From NCBI GenBank assembly GCA_017305715.1, contig JAFKKG010000012.1, forward strand, positions 186,001 through 250,000: a DNA stretch of 64,000 nucleotides, read 5' to 3'. The stretch's first letter is position 1, and every line of letters starts with the position of its first letter. Under the pieces are notes generated by a model, which ran no database searches, had not been told where the DNA came from, and saw only the letters and a program-made list of their open reading frames with translations. The translations under genes and the position numbers were made by a program. This stretch comes from Hyphomicrobiales bacterium. Lineage in GTDB: Bacteria; Pseudomonadota; Alphaproteobacteria; Rhizobiales; Xanthobacteraceae. This document shows positions 37,344 through 46,105 of the stretch, piece after piece.

Positions 37344-38039
37344 TCAACGCGGCTTTGCGGCGTTTGCACTGCCGATCCTGGCCGGTGGGCGCGGAACCGG
37401 CGTCTTCGCCTCGGCAAGCTTTTTCGGACGTTTCTTCGGCAAGGGGGTAGTCGCCGCCTTCGACTGTGGCGGATTGGCTATGACCAGCGGTTTTCCCACT
37501 GGTTTCGGTTCCGTGGCGGCCTCCACCGGCGACTCTGCGGCTTCCTTCACCTCCGCCGTGCCATCCCGGGCGGATTCGGCTTCGCTCGGCGGCGCGCTCG
37601 CCAGCACCGGTCCGGGCTTGTTGAGGCGCTCGAGCCGCTGCCGCTTGGCGACGTAATAATAGCCGCTGGCAAAGTAACGCACGGCGCGGGCGTGGTCGCC
37701 ATTGGCCGCGCGCCAGGCGCCGGCGAGGTATTTCACGCCATAGGTCAGGTTGGTGTCGGGATCGCGCAGGCCCTGCGCATCGCCGGTATAGCCAACGCCG
37801 CGCGCGGTCGCGAGCTTGATCTGCATCAGCCCGATGGTGCCGCCGCGTCCGACCAGATCGGGATGATATTTGCTCTCGCGCACGATCACGCGGTGCACCA
37901 AAGCTTCCGGCACATTGTTGGCCCTGGCGTGCTGGGCGACCAGCGCTTCATATTGCGCGCGCTGCTGCGCTGCAGCTGGTGGCGCAACCAAAAGCGCAGC
38001 CACGATTGCGAGCGAGGCCAGGTTCAGCAAAGCTTTCAT
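37344..38039 (-). CDS. Lytic transglycosylase, SLT domain, with basic Pro-rich tail
   Basis: A 231-residue exported protein. Signal peptide 1-25 (ending PPAAA-QQR). SLT domain about 30-150 with the catalytic Glu in VHRVIVRESKYHP and the GLMQIKLATA and NLTYGVKYLAG motifs. The remaining 80 residues are Lys/Pro/Ala-rich and disordered, possibly binding the cell wall. It cleaves glycan strands of peptidoglycan. Start at 38039 gives the signal peptide. Upstream of the TPP riboswitch and transcribed in the same direction. Confidence 0.88.
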   Translation of the reverse strand: MKALLNLASLAIVAALLVAPPAAAQQRAQYEALVAQHARANNVPEALVHRVIVRESKYHPDLVGRGGTIGLMQIKLATARGVGYTGDAQGLRDPDTNLTYGVKYLAGAWRAANGDHARAVRYFASGYYYVAKRQRLERLNKPGPVLASAPPSEAESARDGTAEVKEAAESPVEAATEPKPVGKPLVIANPPQSKAATTPLPKKRPKKLAEAKTPVPRPPARIGSANAAKPR

Positions 38040-38284
38040 CAAAAATCTCGGCGGGCGCAACCTGCGCGTTAACGATTTGCGTAACACGATTATTGCGAGG
38101 ACCAACAGGCGATAGAAGAAAAATTCGACGCCATTGCGGCGATTCGTCCAAGGACGATCAAGTATGATTGTCGTGCAAACGACTCACTCCGAGTCTACTA
38201 TGCCTGCGTGACAGCGTGTTCGGTTCCGACAGCAAACCTGTCTCATTCAAATACAAAGCAAACGATCGATGAGGGAGATGCGCC

Positions 38285-38479
38285 ATGGCCCGATTGGATT
38301 CCGGCTATTTGCCTCGTGAAAATCCCTGTGCTCAGTGTGGAACGCCGATCTCGCGGCCCGACTGGATCGAAAGCAATGCGGGCCGCACGTCCTTTCTCTG
38401 GTATTGCCGCGCCTGCGACTATCGCTTCGAGGCGATCGCGATCTACGAGGAATCGCACCCGGATTCACTGGCGGCTTGA
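38285..38479 (+). CDS. Small zinc-ribbon-like protein
   Basis: A 64-residue protein with two CxxC pairs, NPCAQCGTP and WYCRACDYR, separated by about 28 residues, the spacing of a zinc ribbon. It ends in an acidic stretch. Probably binds one zinc; function unknown. GGGAG lies upstream of the ATG. It converges on the histidine kinase gene across a CCCCGC/GCGGGG hairpin near 38510-38530 that likely ends both transcripts. Confidence 0.72.
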   Translation: MARLDSGYLPRENPCAQCGTPISRPDWIESNAGRTSFLWYCRACDYRFEAIAIYEESHPDSLAA

Positions 38480-38531
38480 AGTTCTCCCTCGCCCCGCGCG
38501 TCGACCTCTCCCCGCAAGCGGGGCGAGGTTG

Positions 38532-39860
38532 CTACGCCGCCAGGCTCTGCTGGTGAACCGGCAGCTCGATGCGCACGATCAGGCCGTGCGGCTTGCGGTC
38601 GTGCAGTGACAGCGTGCCGCCATGCGCGAGCACGATGGCGTTGGCGATGGAAAGCCCGAGGCCGAAGCCGGTAGCGTCGTCCATGTTGCGGGCGTCGTCA
38701 CCGCGCACGAACGGCTCCAGCATGTTCTGCTTTTGCGCATCCGAAATGCCGGGGCCGTCGTCTTCGATGTCGATGGTGAGGCAATCGGGCGCGACGCGCA
38801 GACGGATCACCGCCTCCGGGCCGAACCGCACGGCATTTTCCACGAGATTGGTGATGCTGCGATGCAGGTCGTCGGGCCGCACCGTCGCCATCGCATGCGC
38901 GGGTCCGTCGTAACTGACCTTGCGGCCGATATCGGCGAATTGATCGGTGATCAGCTGCAGCGTGCTGGCGACATCGGCCAGCGTCATCGATTCCAGCTTG
39001 CGGTCGTTGCGCAGGAACGACAGCACCGATTCCAGCATCGAGCGCATCTGGTCGAGATCATCGAGCATGCGGCTGCGATGGGTCTCGTCCTCGATGAATT
39101 CGGAACGCAGCCGCATCCGTGTGATCGGCGTGCGCAGATCGTGGCTGATCGCGGCGAGCATTTTGGTGCGGTCGTCGATCAGGCCGGTGATGCGCTCACG
39201 CATCCGGTTCAGTGCCCTTGCCACCGAGCGGATTTCTTCCGGCCCCCGCTCCGGCAGCGGCGCCGAGGCACCGTCGAGGCTGAAATTTTCGGCGGCCCTG
39301 GCGAACGATGATAGCGGCGCGGTCAAGGCCCGCGCTGCCCACAGCCCCAGCAGGGTCACGCTGATGACGGCAAACAGCAGTGTCATCATCCACGGGCTGC
39401 CGATGAATGGCGGCCGCCGCTGGTCCGGCAGGATGTTGGCGGAGATCATGGTGCCGTCGGGCAGGCCGATGCCGAGCTTGCGGGCCTCGCCGTCCGGCGG
39501 CAGCGGAAAGATGCGATAATCATGGCCGAGCCGCCGGTGCAGGCTGCGTACATTGAAGCCGTCGGGATCGTGCGCTTCCGGCATCGGTCCCGGCGGCAGA
39601 ATATGGAGACCGAGCTGCGGAAAGGCGCGGGCGATATCGGTGAGCAGCCGTGGCCGTTCGGAGGCGGGTGCCGCGCCGAGCAAATGGGTCGCGCTGGCGA
39701 GCTGGGCGTGGCCGCGGTCGGACGAGGGATCCGGCTGGTCCGGCCGGTGCAGCCAGAAACTCGTGGTGAGGATCAGATGCAGGGCCGCGATCGACACGAT
39801 AACGAGGGCTGCGATCTGGCCGCTGATGCCGCGAAGGTTCAAAAAGCCTGACAGCTTCAT
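38532..39860 (-). CDS. Two-component sensor histidine kinase, EnvZ-like
   Basis: A 442-residue membrane kinase. One span near 15-35, a periplasmic sensor region to about 150, a second span near 160-180, then HAMP (LTAPLSSFARAAENF). The H-box is ISHDLRTPITRMRLRSEF, the N-box NLVENAVRFG, and the ATP lid DDGPGIS and GFGLGLSIAN. The response regulator lies just upstream with 2 bases between, so they form one operon. The signal is unknown; the small periplasmic domain fits a cell-envelope or ion cue. Confidence 0.92.
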   Translation of the reverse strand: MKLSGFLNLRGISGQIAALVIVSIAALHLILTTSFWLHRPDQPDPSSDRGHAQLASATHLLGAAPASERPRLLTDIARAFPQLGLHILPPGPMPEAHDPDGFNVRSLHRRLGHDYRIFPLPPDGEARKLGIGLPDGTMISANILPDQRRPPFIGSPWMMTLLFAVISVTLLGLWAARALTAPLSSFARAAENFSLDGASAPLPERGPEEIRSVARALNRMRERITGLIDDRTKMLAAISHDLRTPITRMRLRSEFIEDETHRSRMLDDLDQMRSMLESVLSFLRNDRKLESMTLADVASTLQLITDQFADIGRKVSYDGPAHAMATVRPDDLHRSITNLVENAVRFGPEAVIRLRVAPDCLTIDIEDDGPGISDAQKQNMLEPFVRGDDARNMDDATGFGLGLSIANAIVLAHGGTLSLHDRKPHGLIVRIELPVHQQSLAA

Positions 39861-39862
39861 GG

Positions 39863-40600
39863 TCAGTTGCCGGCGGCGGTCATCGCTTCGACCGTCGGGG
39901 TGAACAGGTAGCCGCCGGAGCGAACCGTCTTGATCATGGTGGCGTCCTGCGGATCGGGCTCGATCTTGCGGCGTATACGGCTGACCAGCACGTCGATCGA
40001 GCGCTCGAACGAACCGGCGCTGCGGCCCTGGGTGAGGTCGAGCAGGCTGTCGCGCGACAGCACGCGGCCCGGCCGCTCGCAGAAGGTTCGCAGCAGGTCG
40101 AACTCGGCGCTGGTCATCGCAACCCGCGCGCCTTCCGGATTGCGCAGCTCGCGCAGCCGGAAATCGATCCGCCAGCCTGCGAAGCGGAGCGCGGTCGCGC
40201 CCTCGGCGGCGCTGGCGGTATGGGCTGCGGCCTGCCGGCGCAGCACCGCGTTGATCCGCGCCAGCAATTCGCGCGGGTTGAACGGCTTCGGCAGATAGTC
40301 GTCGGCGCCCATCTCCAGGCCGAGGATGCGGTCGACATCCTCGCCGCGCGCGGTCAGCATGATGATCGGGGTCTGCGACGTCGCACGCACCTTGCGGCAG
40401 AGGCTGAGGCCATCCTCGCCCGGCAGCATGACGTCGAGGATCAGCAAGTCGACGCGATGGTCGGTCATGGCGCGCGTCATCTCGCGGCCATCGCTCGCCG
40501 TGGTCACGTTGCAGGAGTTGTTGCGGAGATATTTCGCGATCAAGGTCCGCGTTTCGCGATCGTCTTCGACGACGAGGATGTTGGGGATTGCCTGGGCCAT
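39863..40600 (-). CDS. OmpR-family response regulator
   Basis: A 245-residue protein with a receiver domain (phospho-acceptor Asp56 in LLILDVMLPGEDG; acidic pocket VVEDDRE; Lys in PKPFNPREL) and a winged-helix Trans_reg_C domain (residues about 140-235, with RVLSRDSLLDLTQGR and SIDVLVSRIRRKIE). Paired with the histidine kinase gene. The ATG at 40600 was preferred over a frame reaching 40756 because the N-terminus is then of normal length. Confidence 0.93.
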   Translation of the reverse strand: MAQAIPNILVVEDDRETRTLIAKYLRNNSCNVTTASDGREMTRAMTDHRVDLLILDVMLPGEDGLSLCRKVRATSQTPIIMLTARGEDVDRILGLEMGADDYLPKPFNPRELLARINAVLRRQAAAHTASAAEGATALRFAGWRIDFRLRELRNPEGARVAMTSAEFDLLRTFCERPGRVLSRDSLLDLTQGRSAGSFERSIDVLVSRIRRKIEPDPQDATMIKTVRSGGYLFTPTVEAMTAAGN

Positions 40601-40783
40601 GGTGACCTTTTGCCGGTGATTCCTGGGGGATGGGCGAGGATTATTGTTTCCAAATGTTTCCGGATGGACCCGGGCAATACGGGGCAACAGCTGCGGTGGC
40701 CGCTGAAAATACCCCGTTAATATCATTAACCCTACGGTCGCGACGTCTTCTACCACCGCTTGCCACCAAACTTTGGAGCCATC

Positions 40784-41392
40784 ATGACCTCGATCTCTGC
40801 GGCCTCGGGCCAGTCCTATCAGTCGCCCCTTCAGAAGTTGCAGAATGAGTTGCTGTCCGAGGTCAATTCCGGCGCCATCAGTTCATCCGACCAGGACGCG
40901 CTGTCGTCGGCGCTGACCGATATCGACTCCTCGCTGCAGTCCAGCCGGGCCAGCGACCAGGCCAGCGGCACCAGGCCCTCGCCTGACGATATCAAATCGA
41001 AGATCGACGATCTCATCAACGGCGAAGTGTCCAGCGGCAAGCTGACCACCGATCAGGCCACCGAATTGCAGGGCGTCTTCAAGGCCGCGTTTGCCAACGG
41101 TCCCGGCGGAGCCGACGGTCCCGGCGGAGCCGATGGCGCTGCTGGTGCGGGCGGCGCACACCGCCACCATGGGGGTCACGGCGGCCCGCCGCCATCGGAC
41201 AGTTCGTCTTCGAGCGATGGAAGCAGTTCGTCCAGCGCCAGTTCGGCCGACGACATTCTCAAGCAGTTCCTGCAGTCGTTGCAGGACTCGCTGTCGGCTT
41301 CGTCATCGGCGTCCTATGGCGCAACCGGCAGCGCCAGCCCATCGAGCAGCAGTGCGTCCTTCTCGGCGCTCCTGATCGACTATCAGACCTGA
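40784..41392 (+). CDS. Ser/Gly/His-rich hypothetical protein
   Basis: A 202-residue protein. The first 110 residues are helical and polar (LQKLQNELLSEVNSGAISSSDQDALSSALTDID, here in part LQKLQNELLSEVNSG). The middle is GPGGADGPGGADG then HRHHGGHGG, perhaps metal-binding. The rest is Ser-rich (SSSSSDGSSSSSASSADD). No signal peptide or known domain. Residues 20-100 hold two similar helical units with SSDQ/TTDQ and Asp clusters, faintly like EF-hand-type proteins common in Bradyrhizobium, but loops do not fit cleanly. Function unknown. Confidence 0.7.
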   Translation: MTSISAASGQSYQSPLQKLQNELLSEVNSGAISSSDQDALSSALTDIDSSLQSSRASDQASGTRPSPDDIKSKIDDLINGEVSSGKLTTDQATELQGVFKAAFANGPGGADGPGGADGAAGAGGAHRHHGGHGGPPPSDSSSSSDGSSSSSASSADDILKQFLQSLQDSLSASSSASYGATGSASPSSSSASFSALLIDYQT

Positions 41393-41531
41393 CATCTTCC
41401 CGGCGCAACCGCGCGCCATGCAGCCATCCTTTCCGAAAGGGAAGGGTGGCTGTCGCATTTGCGGCGCTGGAACCGGTCACGGTTTGACGCGTTGAGTCTG
41501 GTTAAACGCATGTCTCATGTGTGGGGGTCCG

Positions 41532-41909
41532 ATGGCAATCGACGTCATGACCAAGCCGCATCAGTTGATCGCGAGCGATCGGGTCGAAGGCACTGCGGTG
41601 CGGCGGCCGAACGGCGACATGATCGGCCACATCGAACGGCTGATGATCGACAAGGTTTCCGGCAAGGTATCGTACGCGGTGCTGAGCTTCGGCGGATTCC
41701 TCGGCATGGGGACCAATCTGTTGCCGTTGCCCTGGGGCCGGCTTCGCTACAACACCAAATTCGAGGCCTATGAACTCGACATCGACGATGAAGAGTTGAG
41801 GCGCGCGCCGTCGTTCCGCGCCGACCAGGATTTCGATTGGGGCGATCGCGCGCAGGAAGCGGAACTGCATCGCTACTACGGCCTGCCGCCGTATTGGGGC
41901 GGATTCTAG
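41532..41909 (+). CDS. PRC-barrel domain protein (cytoplasmic)
   Basis: A 125-residue protein with one PRC-barrel domain (RVEGTAVRRPNGDMIGHIER, SYAVLSFGGFLGMGTN, LPLPWGRLRYN), then an acidic stretch and YGLPPYWGGF at the end. PRC barrels bind proteins or RNA and are common stress-related proteins in rhizobia. The start at 41532 follows GGGGTCCG. Its neighbour downstream also has a PRC barrel but is exported. Confidence 0.85.
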   Translation: MAIDVMTKPHQLIASDRVEGTAVRRPNGDMIGHIERLMIDKVSGKVSYAVLSFGGFLGMGTNLLPLPWGRLRYNTKFEAYELDIDDEELRRAPSFRADQDFDWGDRAQEAELHRYYGLPPYWGGF

Positions 41910-41944
41910 CTTCAGTTCCAGAGCGTGTTCCATTCTAAATTTTC

Positions 41945-41969
41945 GGAACACTTGTCGCGCCGAATGGTT
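41945..41969 (+). promoter_or_regulatory. Possible EcfG-type general stress promoter
   Basis: GGAAC at 41945-41949, 16 bases, then GGTT. The rhizobial EcfG consensus is GGAAC-N16/17-CGTT, so one base differs in the -10. It lies 37 bases before the exported PRC-barrel gene, a family often under EcfG. Tentative. Confidence 0.3.
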
Positions 41970-42005
41970 TTCCCAGCATCGATTTCCGAACTGAGGAGAA
42001 GCCAT

Positions 42006-42530
42006 ATGTTAGCTAAATATACCATTGCCGGCGTTGCCGGTTCCGCGTTGCTCGCGACCGTTGCGTTTGCGCAGTCGCCGACGACGCCTTCCGAGAGCAC
42101 CAAGATGGCGCCTGCGCCGGCAACGGCGTCTGACATGTCTTCGTCGTATCAAGGCACCTGGCGCGCGTCCAAGCTCGTGGGCCTCAGCGTGTATAACGAC
42201 AGCAATGAAAGCCTCGGCTCGATCAACGACCTGCTCACCGACAAGAGCGGTGACATCAAGGCTGTGGTGATCGGTGTCGGCGGCTTCCTCGGCGTCGGCG
42301 AGCATCTGGTCGCGGTGCCCCTCGACAAGGTGAAGTTCGTCACCGAGCCGGTCGCCTACACCGGTGCGGCGAATGCGCCGGCGGGCGCGCGGCCGGGCGC
42401 GACCACGACCACGGGTGCGGCCACCGCGCCTGCGTCGAAGCCCAATCCCTGGTATCCGGACCACGCCGTGTTCAACGCGACCAAGGATCAGTTGAAGGCG
42501 ATGAGCGAGTTCAAATATTCGACCAACTAA
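42006..42530 (+). CDS. Exported PRC-barrel domain protein
   Basis: A 174-residue protein with a signal peptide (1-22, ending TVAFA-QSP), then a PRC barrel (ASKLVGLSVYNDSNESLGSI, KAVVIGVGGFLGVGEH, VAVPLDKVKFV) and a Thr/Ala/Pro-rich linker to a C-terminal helix (HAVFNATKDQLKAMSEF). Likely periplasmic; function unknown. A strong terminator follows. The upstream start candidate at 41925 is out of line with the signal peptide. Confidence 0.87.
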   Translation: MLAKYTIAGVAGSALLATVAFAQSPTTPSESTKMAPAPATASDMSSSYQGTWRASKLVGLSVYNDSNESLGSINDLLTDKSGDIKAVVIGVGGFLGVGEHLVAVPLDKVKFVTEPVAYTGAANAPAGARPGATTTTGAATAPASKPNPWYPDHAVFNATKDQLKAMSEFKYSTN

Positions 42531-42560
42531 GCTCGCGACGTGACGTCGCGACCGAGCGGG

Positions 42561-42599
42561 AAGGCCGGACGGCATGATTGCCGTCCGGCCTTTTATTTT
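42561..42599 (+). terminator. Rho-independent terminator after the exported PRC-barrel gene
   Basis: A 14-bp stem, AAGGCCGGACGGCA / TGCCGTCCGGCCTT, with a 4-base loop, then TTATTTT. It begins 30 bases past the stop. Confidence 0.92.
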
Positions 42600-42720
42600 G
42601 CCGCCGCTCGCTCCGCGCGAGCAATTGGTGCAGCGCATCCTATCACGCGAGAAACCCCGATGTTAGGCTGCGATACGGCAGGAGCACCTTGAGTCCTGCC
42701 TGGCATCAACGGAGGACGAC

Positions 42721-42936
42721 ATGGCTGAGAGCGTCTACAAGGTGATTGAGCTGATCGGTACCAGCAAGGACTCCTGGGAAAAGGCCGCCTCCGCGGCGGT
42801 CTCGCGGGCCGGAAAATCCCTGCGCAATCTTCGCGTCGCCGAAGTCGTGCAGCTCGATTTGCAACTGGATGCCAAGGGCAAGGTCGAAGCCTACCGCGCC
42901 AAGGTGAAAGTCTCGTTCAAGTTCGAAGGTTCATGA
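42721..42936 (+). CDS. Dodecin
   Basis: A 71-residue flavin-binding dodecin. MAESVYKVIELIGTSKDSWEKAA and the strand-helix-strand ending AYRAKVKVSFKFE match the family; the Trp in DSWEKA stacks on flavin. The dodecamer sequesters flavins and may buffer oxidative stress. GGAGGACGAC precedes the start. Confidence 0.9.
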   Translation: MAESVYKVIELIGTSKDSWEKAASAAVSRAGKSLRNLRVAEVVQLDLQLDAKGKVEAYRAKVKVSFKFEGS

Positions 42937-43174
42937 CGCCTGGGTGGGGATCGACGCGAGCGTCGTGCCCACCGTTTTCGTTTCGTCTCGTTCAGTCTTC
43001 ATCCTGAGACGCGGCGTCTCGAAGCGTGGACGAAAACAGCCCGGCTTCGCCCGTTGGGCTTCGCCGGGCACGCTTTGCCCTTTGGTGAGTGGCTGCGCCA
43101 CGCGTAGCCCGAAGGGCAAAGCGTGGTTCGCTCCTCGCCATGAGGGTCGCGCAACAGCTCCGTCGCATTCCGTT
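42937..43174. repeat. Cluster of dispersed inverted repeats
   Basis: Contains a nested array of short palindromes: GAGACGCGGCGTCTC, GCCCGGC...GCCGGGC, and a 15-bp inverted pair CACGCTTTGCCCTTT (43069) and GAAGGGCAAAGCGTG (43111) with one mismatch. No gene was found. This is a repeat-rich spacer of Bradyrhizobium type between dodecin and DUF4403. Confidence 0.65.
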
Positions 43175-44743
43175 TCACAGCCCCGGCAGCACCGTCACCG
43201 AAACATTGATGGCGCCTTCGGCTTCCGCGATCACGCGCAGCGTTTTGCTGTCGAAGGCGATGTCGGCCAGCCGCAATTTGTTGATATCGGCGGCGACGCG
43301 GATGCCATCCTCGTTCTTTTGAAAGTCCGCGATCGCGGCGGCGATCTTGCGCTGCGCATTGCTGGCGAACGGCTTGAGGTCGACAGTCGCTTTTTCCGCC
43401 AGCGCCCTTTGCAGATGTGGCATGGCGGCGCGGGCCGCGGCGCCCAGCAGGCCGAACGCGGCCTCGGACTCGACCGCCAGTTCGACATCGGTCAGCCGCA
43501 GCGTCTGCTGCGCCTGGTCAAGCACCGGCTTGCCCCAGATGTGCACATTGGCCTCGCCGCCGAATCCGAAGAAGCTCTTCTTCTCCTTGGCATTCACCAG
43601 CAGCGAAATCAGCAGCCGGTCGCCGGAGGCGGCCACCGTGGCGCGTTTGACGGTGACGTCGACCGAGCCCGAGCCATCCTCCGGAAAGGTCTTTCCGGCA
43701 AACTGCGCCTCGACGATCTTGTTGATCTCGGTGAAGGGCATGTCGATGGGAACGCCGATCGCAACGCGCCCCGGCGTCGGCGGCACGATGACGATGGTGG
43801 CGGGGAACGGGCAATTGGGCTTGGTCTCGACCGGCGTGATGCGGGTCTCCGCCTCGATGCCGAGCGTCAGGATCATCGCCTGCGCGTCGATGCGCGGCTG
43901 TGCGGCGATCGCCCTGATCGGCCGCAGCTCCAGCCACAGCGCCGGCAGCGACGAACTGGCGCCGGTGCCCTGCAGCGGGATCGAGCGGCACGCCTTGGCC
44001 CATTGCGCCTTCGCGTTGTTTTCAAAGGTGGGATCGTTGCGCATCCGCGCCTGGACCAGATTGATCTGATCGGCGACCGTCTTGTCGAGCAGCGGCTTCA
44101 CCTGCGCGGGCACGTTGATGCGGGCGCCGGCCATTGTCAGGCTGGTGTCGCCCAGATTGACCTGGGCGGCAAGATTCGGCTCGATGCGCCAGGCGGCGGC
44201 GATCTTGGGCCGCGAGGTGATGACGACATTGCCCTTGATCTCGGCGCTGGCGTTGAGGTTCTTGATATTCACGCTGCCGATCTGTTTGGCGACATTGCCG
44301 CCGAGCAGACCGCCGAGCGCGTCACCGACCGCGCCGGTCGCCTTCGCCGACAGCGAGCCCGTGACATTGAGCGTGCCCGTCAGTGGCGTCGTGAGCGTCA
44401 GCGCATCCTGCGCGCCGGTCGCCGTGATCGGGCCGCGCGAGGCGGTCCAGCCGATATCGGCGTTCTGTAGGATCTGCGAGATGGGATTTTCGGCCTTGCC
44501 GTTAAAGGCGCGCGGTGAACCGCGATCGGCGGCGTCGCGGATTGCCGACAGAGCGACCGCGATCGGCGCCATCACGGTGGAGCTGCGCGGGGCCGGCGCC
44601 AGCGGCGGCAATTCGACAAGCACCGGCGGCGTGACTGTGCCGCGCGGCGCCAGCCAATCCATAGCCTTCAGGCTGATCAGGAACGAGACCGCGACCACCG
44701 CGACCCCGATCGATATGGTCTTGAGATGCATCGGCAGACGCAT
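43175..44743 (-). CDS. DUF4403 family protein
   Basis: A 522-residue protein. One hydrophobic segment at residues about 7-25 anchors it in the membrane or serves as a signal. The rest is a DUF4403 domain made of two lipid-transfer-like repeats with many beta strands; landmarks are RIEPNLAAQVNLGDTSL, GVPIDMPFTEINKIVEAQFAGK (in part DMPFTEINKIVEA) and FGLLGAAARAAMPHLQRALAE (in part). The repeats recall BPI/SMP-type envelope proteins. The ATG at 44743 has GAGGGG upstream, favouring it over the longer frame to 44965. Confidence 0.85.
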   Translation of the reverse strand: MRLPMHLKTISIGVAVVAVSFLISLKAMDWLAPRGTVTPPVLVELPPLAPAPRSSTVMAPIAVALSAIRDAADRGSPRAFNGKAENPISQILQNADIGWTASRGPITATGAQDALTLTTPLTGTLNVTGSLSAKATGAVGDALGGLLGGNVAKQIGSVNIKNLNASAEIKGNVVITSRPKIAAAWRIEPNLAAQVNLGDTSLTMAGARINVPAQVKPLLDKTVADQINLVQARMRNDPTFENNAKAQWAKACRSIPLQGTGASSSLPALWLELRPIRAIAAQPRIDAQAMILTLGIEAETRITPVETKPNCPFPATIVIVPPTPGRVAIGVPIDMPFTEINKIVEAQFAGKTFPEDGSGSVDVTVKRATVAASGDRLLISLLVNAKEKKSFFGFGGEANVHIWGKPVLDQAQQTLRLTDVELAVESEAAFGLLGAAARAAMPHLQRALAEKATVDLKPFASNAQRKIAAAIADFQKNEDGIRVAADINKLRLADIAFDSKTLRVIAEAEGAINVSVTVLPGL

Positions 44744-45153
44744 CGTCCCCCTCGGACCGATTAAGCCACACCTTTTACAGGGGCCACACGTGCGACGCCA
44801 GACCGGGTTGGAACAGGTTGGCTGGTGCGTTAACGCCTGCGGACACGGCAAAAGTGCGGCTTGGCAGGGTGGGAATTGCGGCGGCGCTCCATTTGATCGT
44901 TCATCAGCAATATTATGCAATATCACCGTCATGGGCCCGCGACCGATGGACGGTCGCACGGGCAAATTTGCCCGGGCTCTGACGGATGTATAGGTTCGGC
45001 CGAGTCAGCGAGCCGGCGTTGACGAAGGCCTCAGCAATGCTGAGGTTGATCCTGTCCGTGAGGCTGGATTGTGCGACGGCTCGCTGGCGCCATCAGATAC
45101 GAAAACGGCCCCGGCGAATGCCGGAGCCGCTCTGGATTCGAAAAGGAAAGATC
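44744..45153. other. Intergenic region of about 410 bases
   Basis: Between the DUF4403 gene and the end of the second L,D-transpeptidase gene. It should hold the DUF4403 promoter. Apart from the terminator at 45102-45129 I see nothing: no ORF with coding character, RNA motif or repeat. Confidence 0.6.
45102..45129 (-). terminator. Terminator after the second L,D-transpeptidase gene
   Basis: Stem CGGCCCCGGC / GCCGGAGCCG with a 4-base loop, one mismatch. On the minus strand it is followed by GTTTTCG. It starts 25 bases past the stop. Confidence 0.7.
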
Positions 45154-45849
45154 TCAGCGAACGCTGGAGCCGAGGTCGGCGCGGCGATCCCGCATCGGCA
45201 GCACGATCACCTTGGTGCCGACGCTGACCCGCGAATAGAGGTCGGTGACGTCTTCGTTGGTCAGGCGCAGGCAGCCGGAAGAAACATGGGTGCCGATCGT
45301 TTCCGGCGCATTGGTGCCGTGGATGCGATAGATGGTGCCGCCGAGATACATCGCGCGGGCGCCGAGCGGGTTACCGGGGCCGCCGGCCATGTGGCGCGGC
45401 AGGTAGGGCTGGCGGGCGATCATTTCCGGGGGCGGGGTCCAGGCCGGCCATTCCGCCTTCCGCGTGATGGTCTGGGTGCCGGACCAGGTGAAACCATCAC
45501 GGCCGACGCCGATGCCGTAACGCATCGCCTGGCCGTTGCCCATCACCAGATAGAGATAGGTGTTGGGAGTGTCGATGATGATGGTGCCGGGGGCTTCGCG
45601 GGTCGCGTAATTGACGACCTGGCGGCGCAGACGGGCCGGCAACTCGACACTGGAGCCTTCTTCCTGCGGCGCGATCACCGGCGGCGGGGCCGCTTCGACC
45701 GGAGGCGCCATGAAGAACGGAAACAGCGGCAGCGGGGCCGCGGCGGCTTGTGTGGAAAATGCGGTCGCGCCAATCGCGAGTGCGCCGATAGCGGCGGCGG
45801 CGAGGCGGGAATTCAGCTTGCGACTATTCAGCCTGAATGAGTTGAACAT
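45154..45849 (-). CDS. L,D-transpeptidase (YkuD)
   Basis: A 231-residue exported protein. Signal peptide about 1-37 (ending TQAAAA). YkuD domain about 88-217, catalytic motif with His177 (IHGTN), Ser191 and Cys193 (SSGCLRL). Its core resembles the enzyme at 11880-13121 closely (IDTPNTYLYLVMGNG, ARAMYLGGTIYRIHGTN) but it lacks the proline repeats, so the two are paralogues with different linkers. It forms 3-3 cross-links or anchors proteins to peptidoglycan. Start at 45849 chosen for the signal peptide. Confidence 0.9.
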   Translation of the reverse strand: MFNSFRLNSRKLNSRLAAAAIGALAIGATAFSTQAAAAPLPLFPFFMAPPVEAAPPPVIAPQEEGSSVELPARLRRQVVNYATREAPGTIIIDTPNTYLYLVMGNGQAMRYGIGVGRDGFTWSGTQTITRKAEWPAWTPPPEMIARQPYLPRHMAGGPGNPLGARAMYLGGTIYRIHGTNAPETIGTHVSSGCLRLTNEDVTDLYSRVSVGTKVIVLPMRDRRADLGSSVR

Positions 45850-46105
45850 CGGTCGTCCCCTGTCGTTTTGCAGCTTGTTCTGGTTTGCGCCCTGTCGCGC
45901 TTGTCCCAGCGCGTCGTTGGACAAACCTGTACAGGCCAACCGTTTCAGGACATTTGCACAATGTCGCCAAAATGGTTTCATCGCGTTAGGGAATTGTTTC
46001 AGGACGGCTTCGTCGCTCGACGCGGGCAAGGCCTTGAACCACGGCGGCGCGGCCGAGGTTCGTGCGCAAGGCATTAAGGGGATTGGGAAAAAGCGGCGAT
46101 TTTGC

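Noticed and set aside
42944-44470. A 508-codon open frame on the plus strand
   Set aside because: Antisense to the DUF4403 gene and runs through a repeat-rich spacer; no domain seen.
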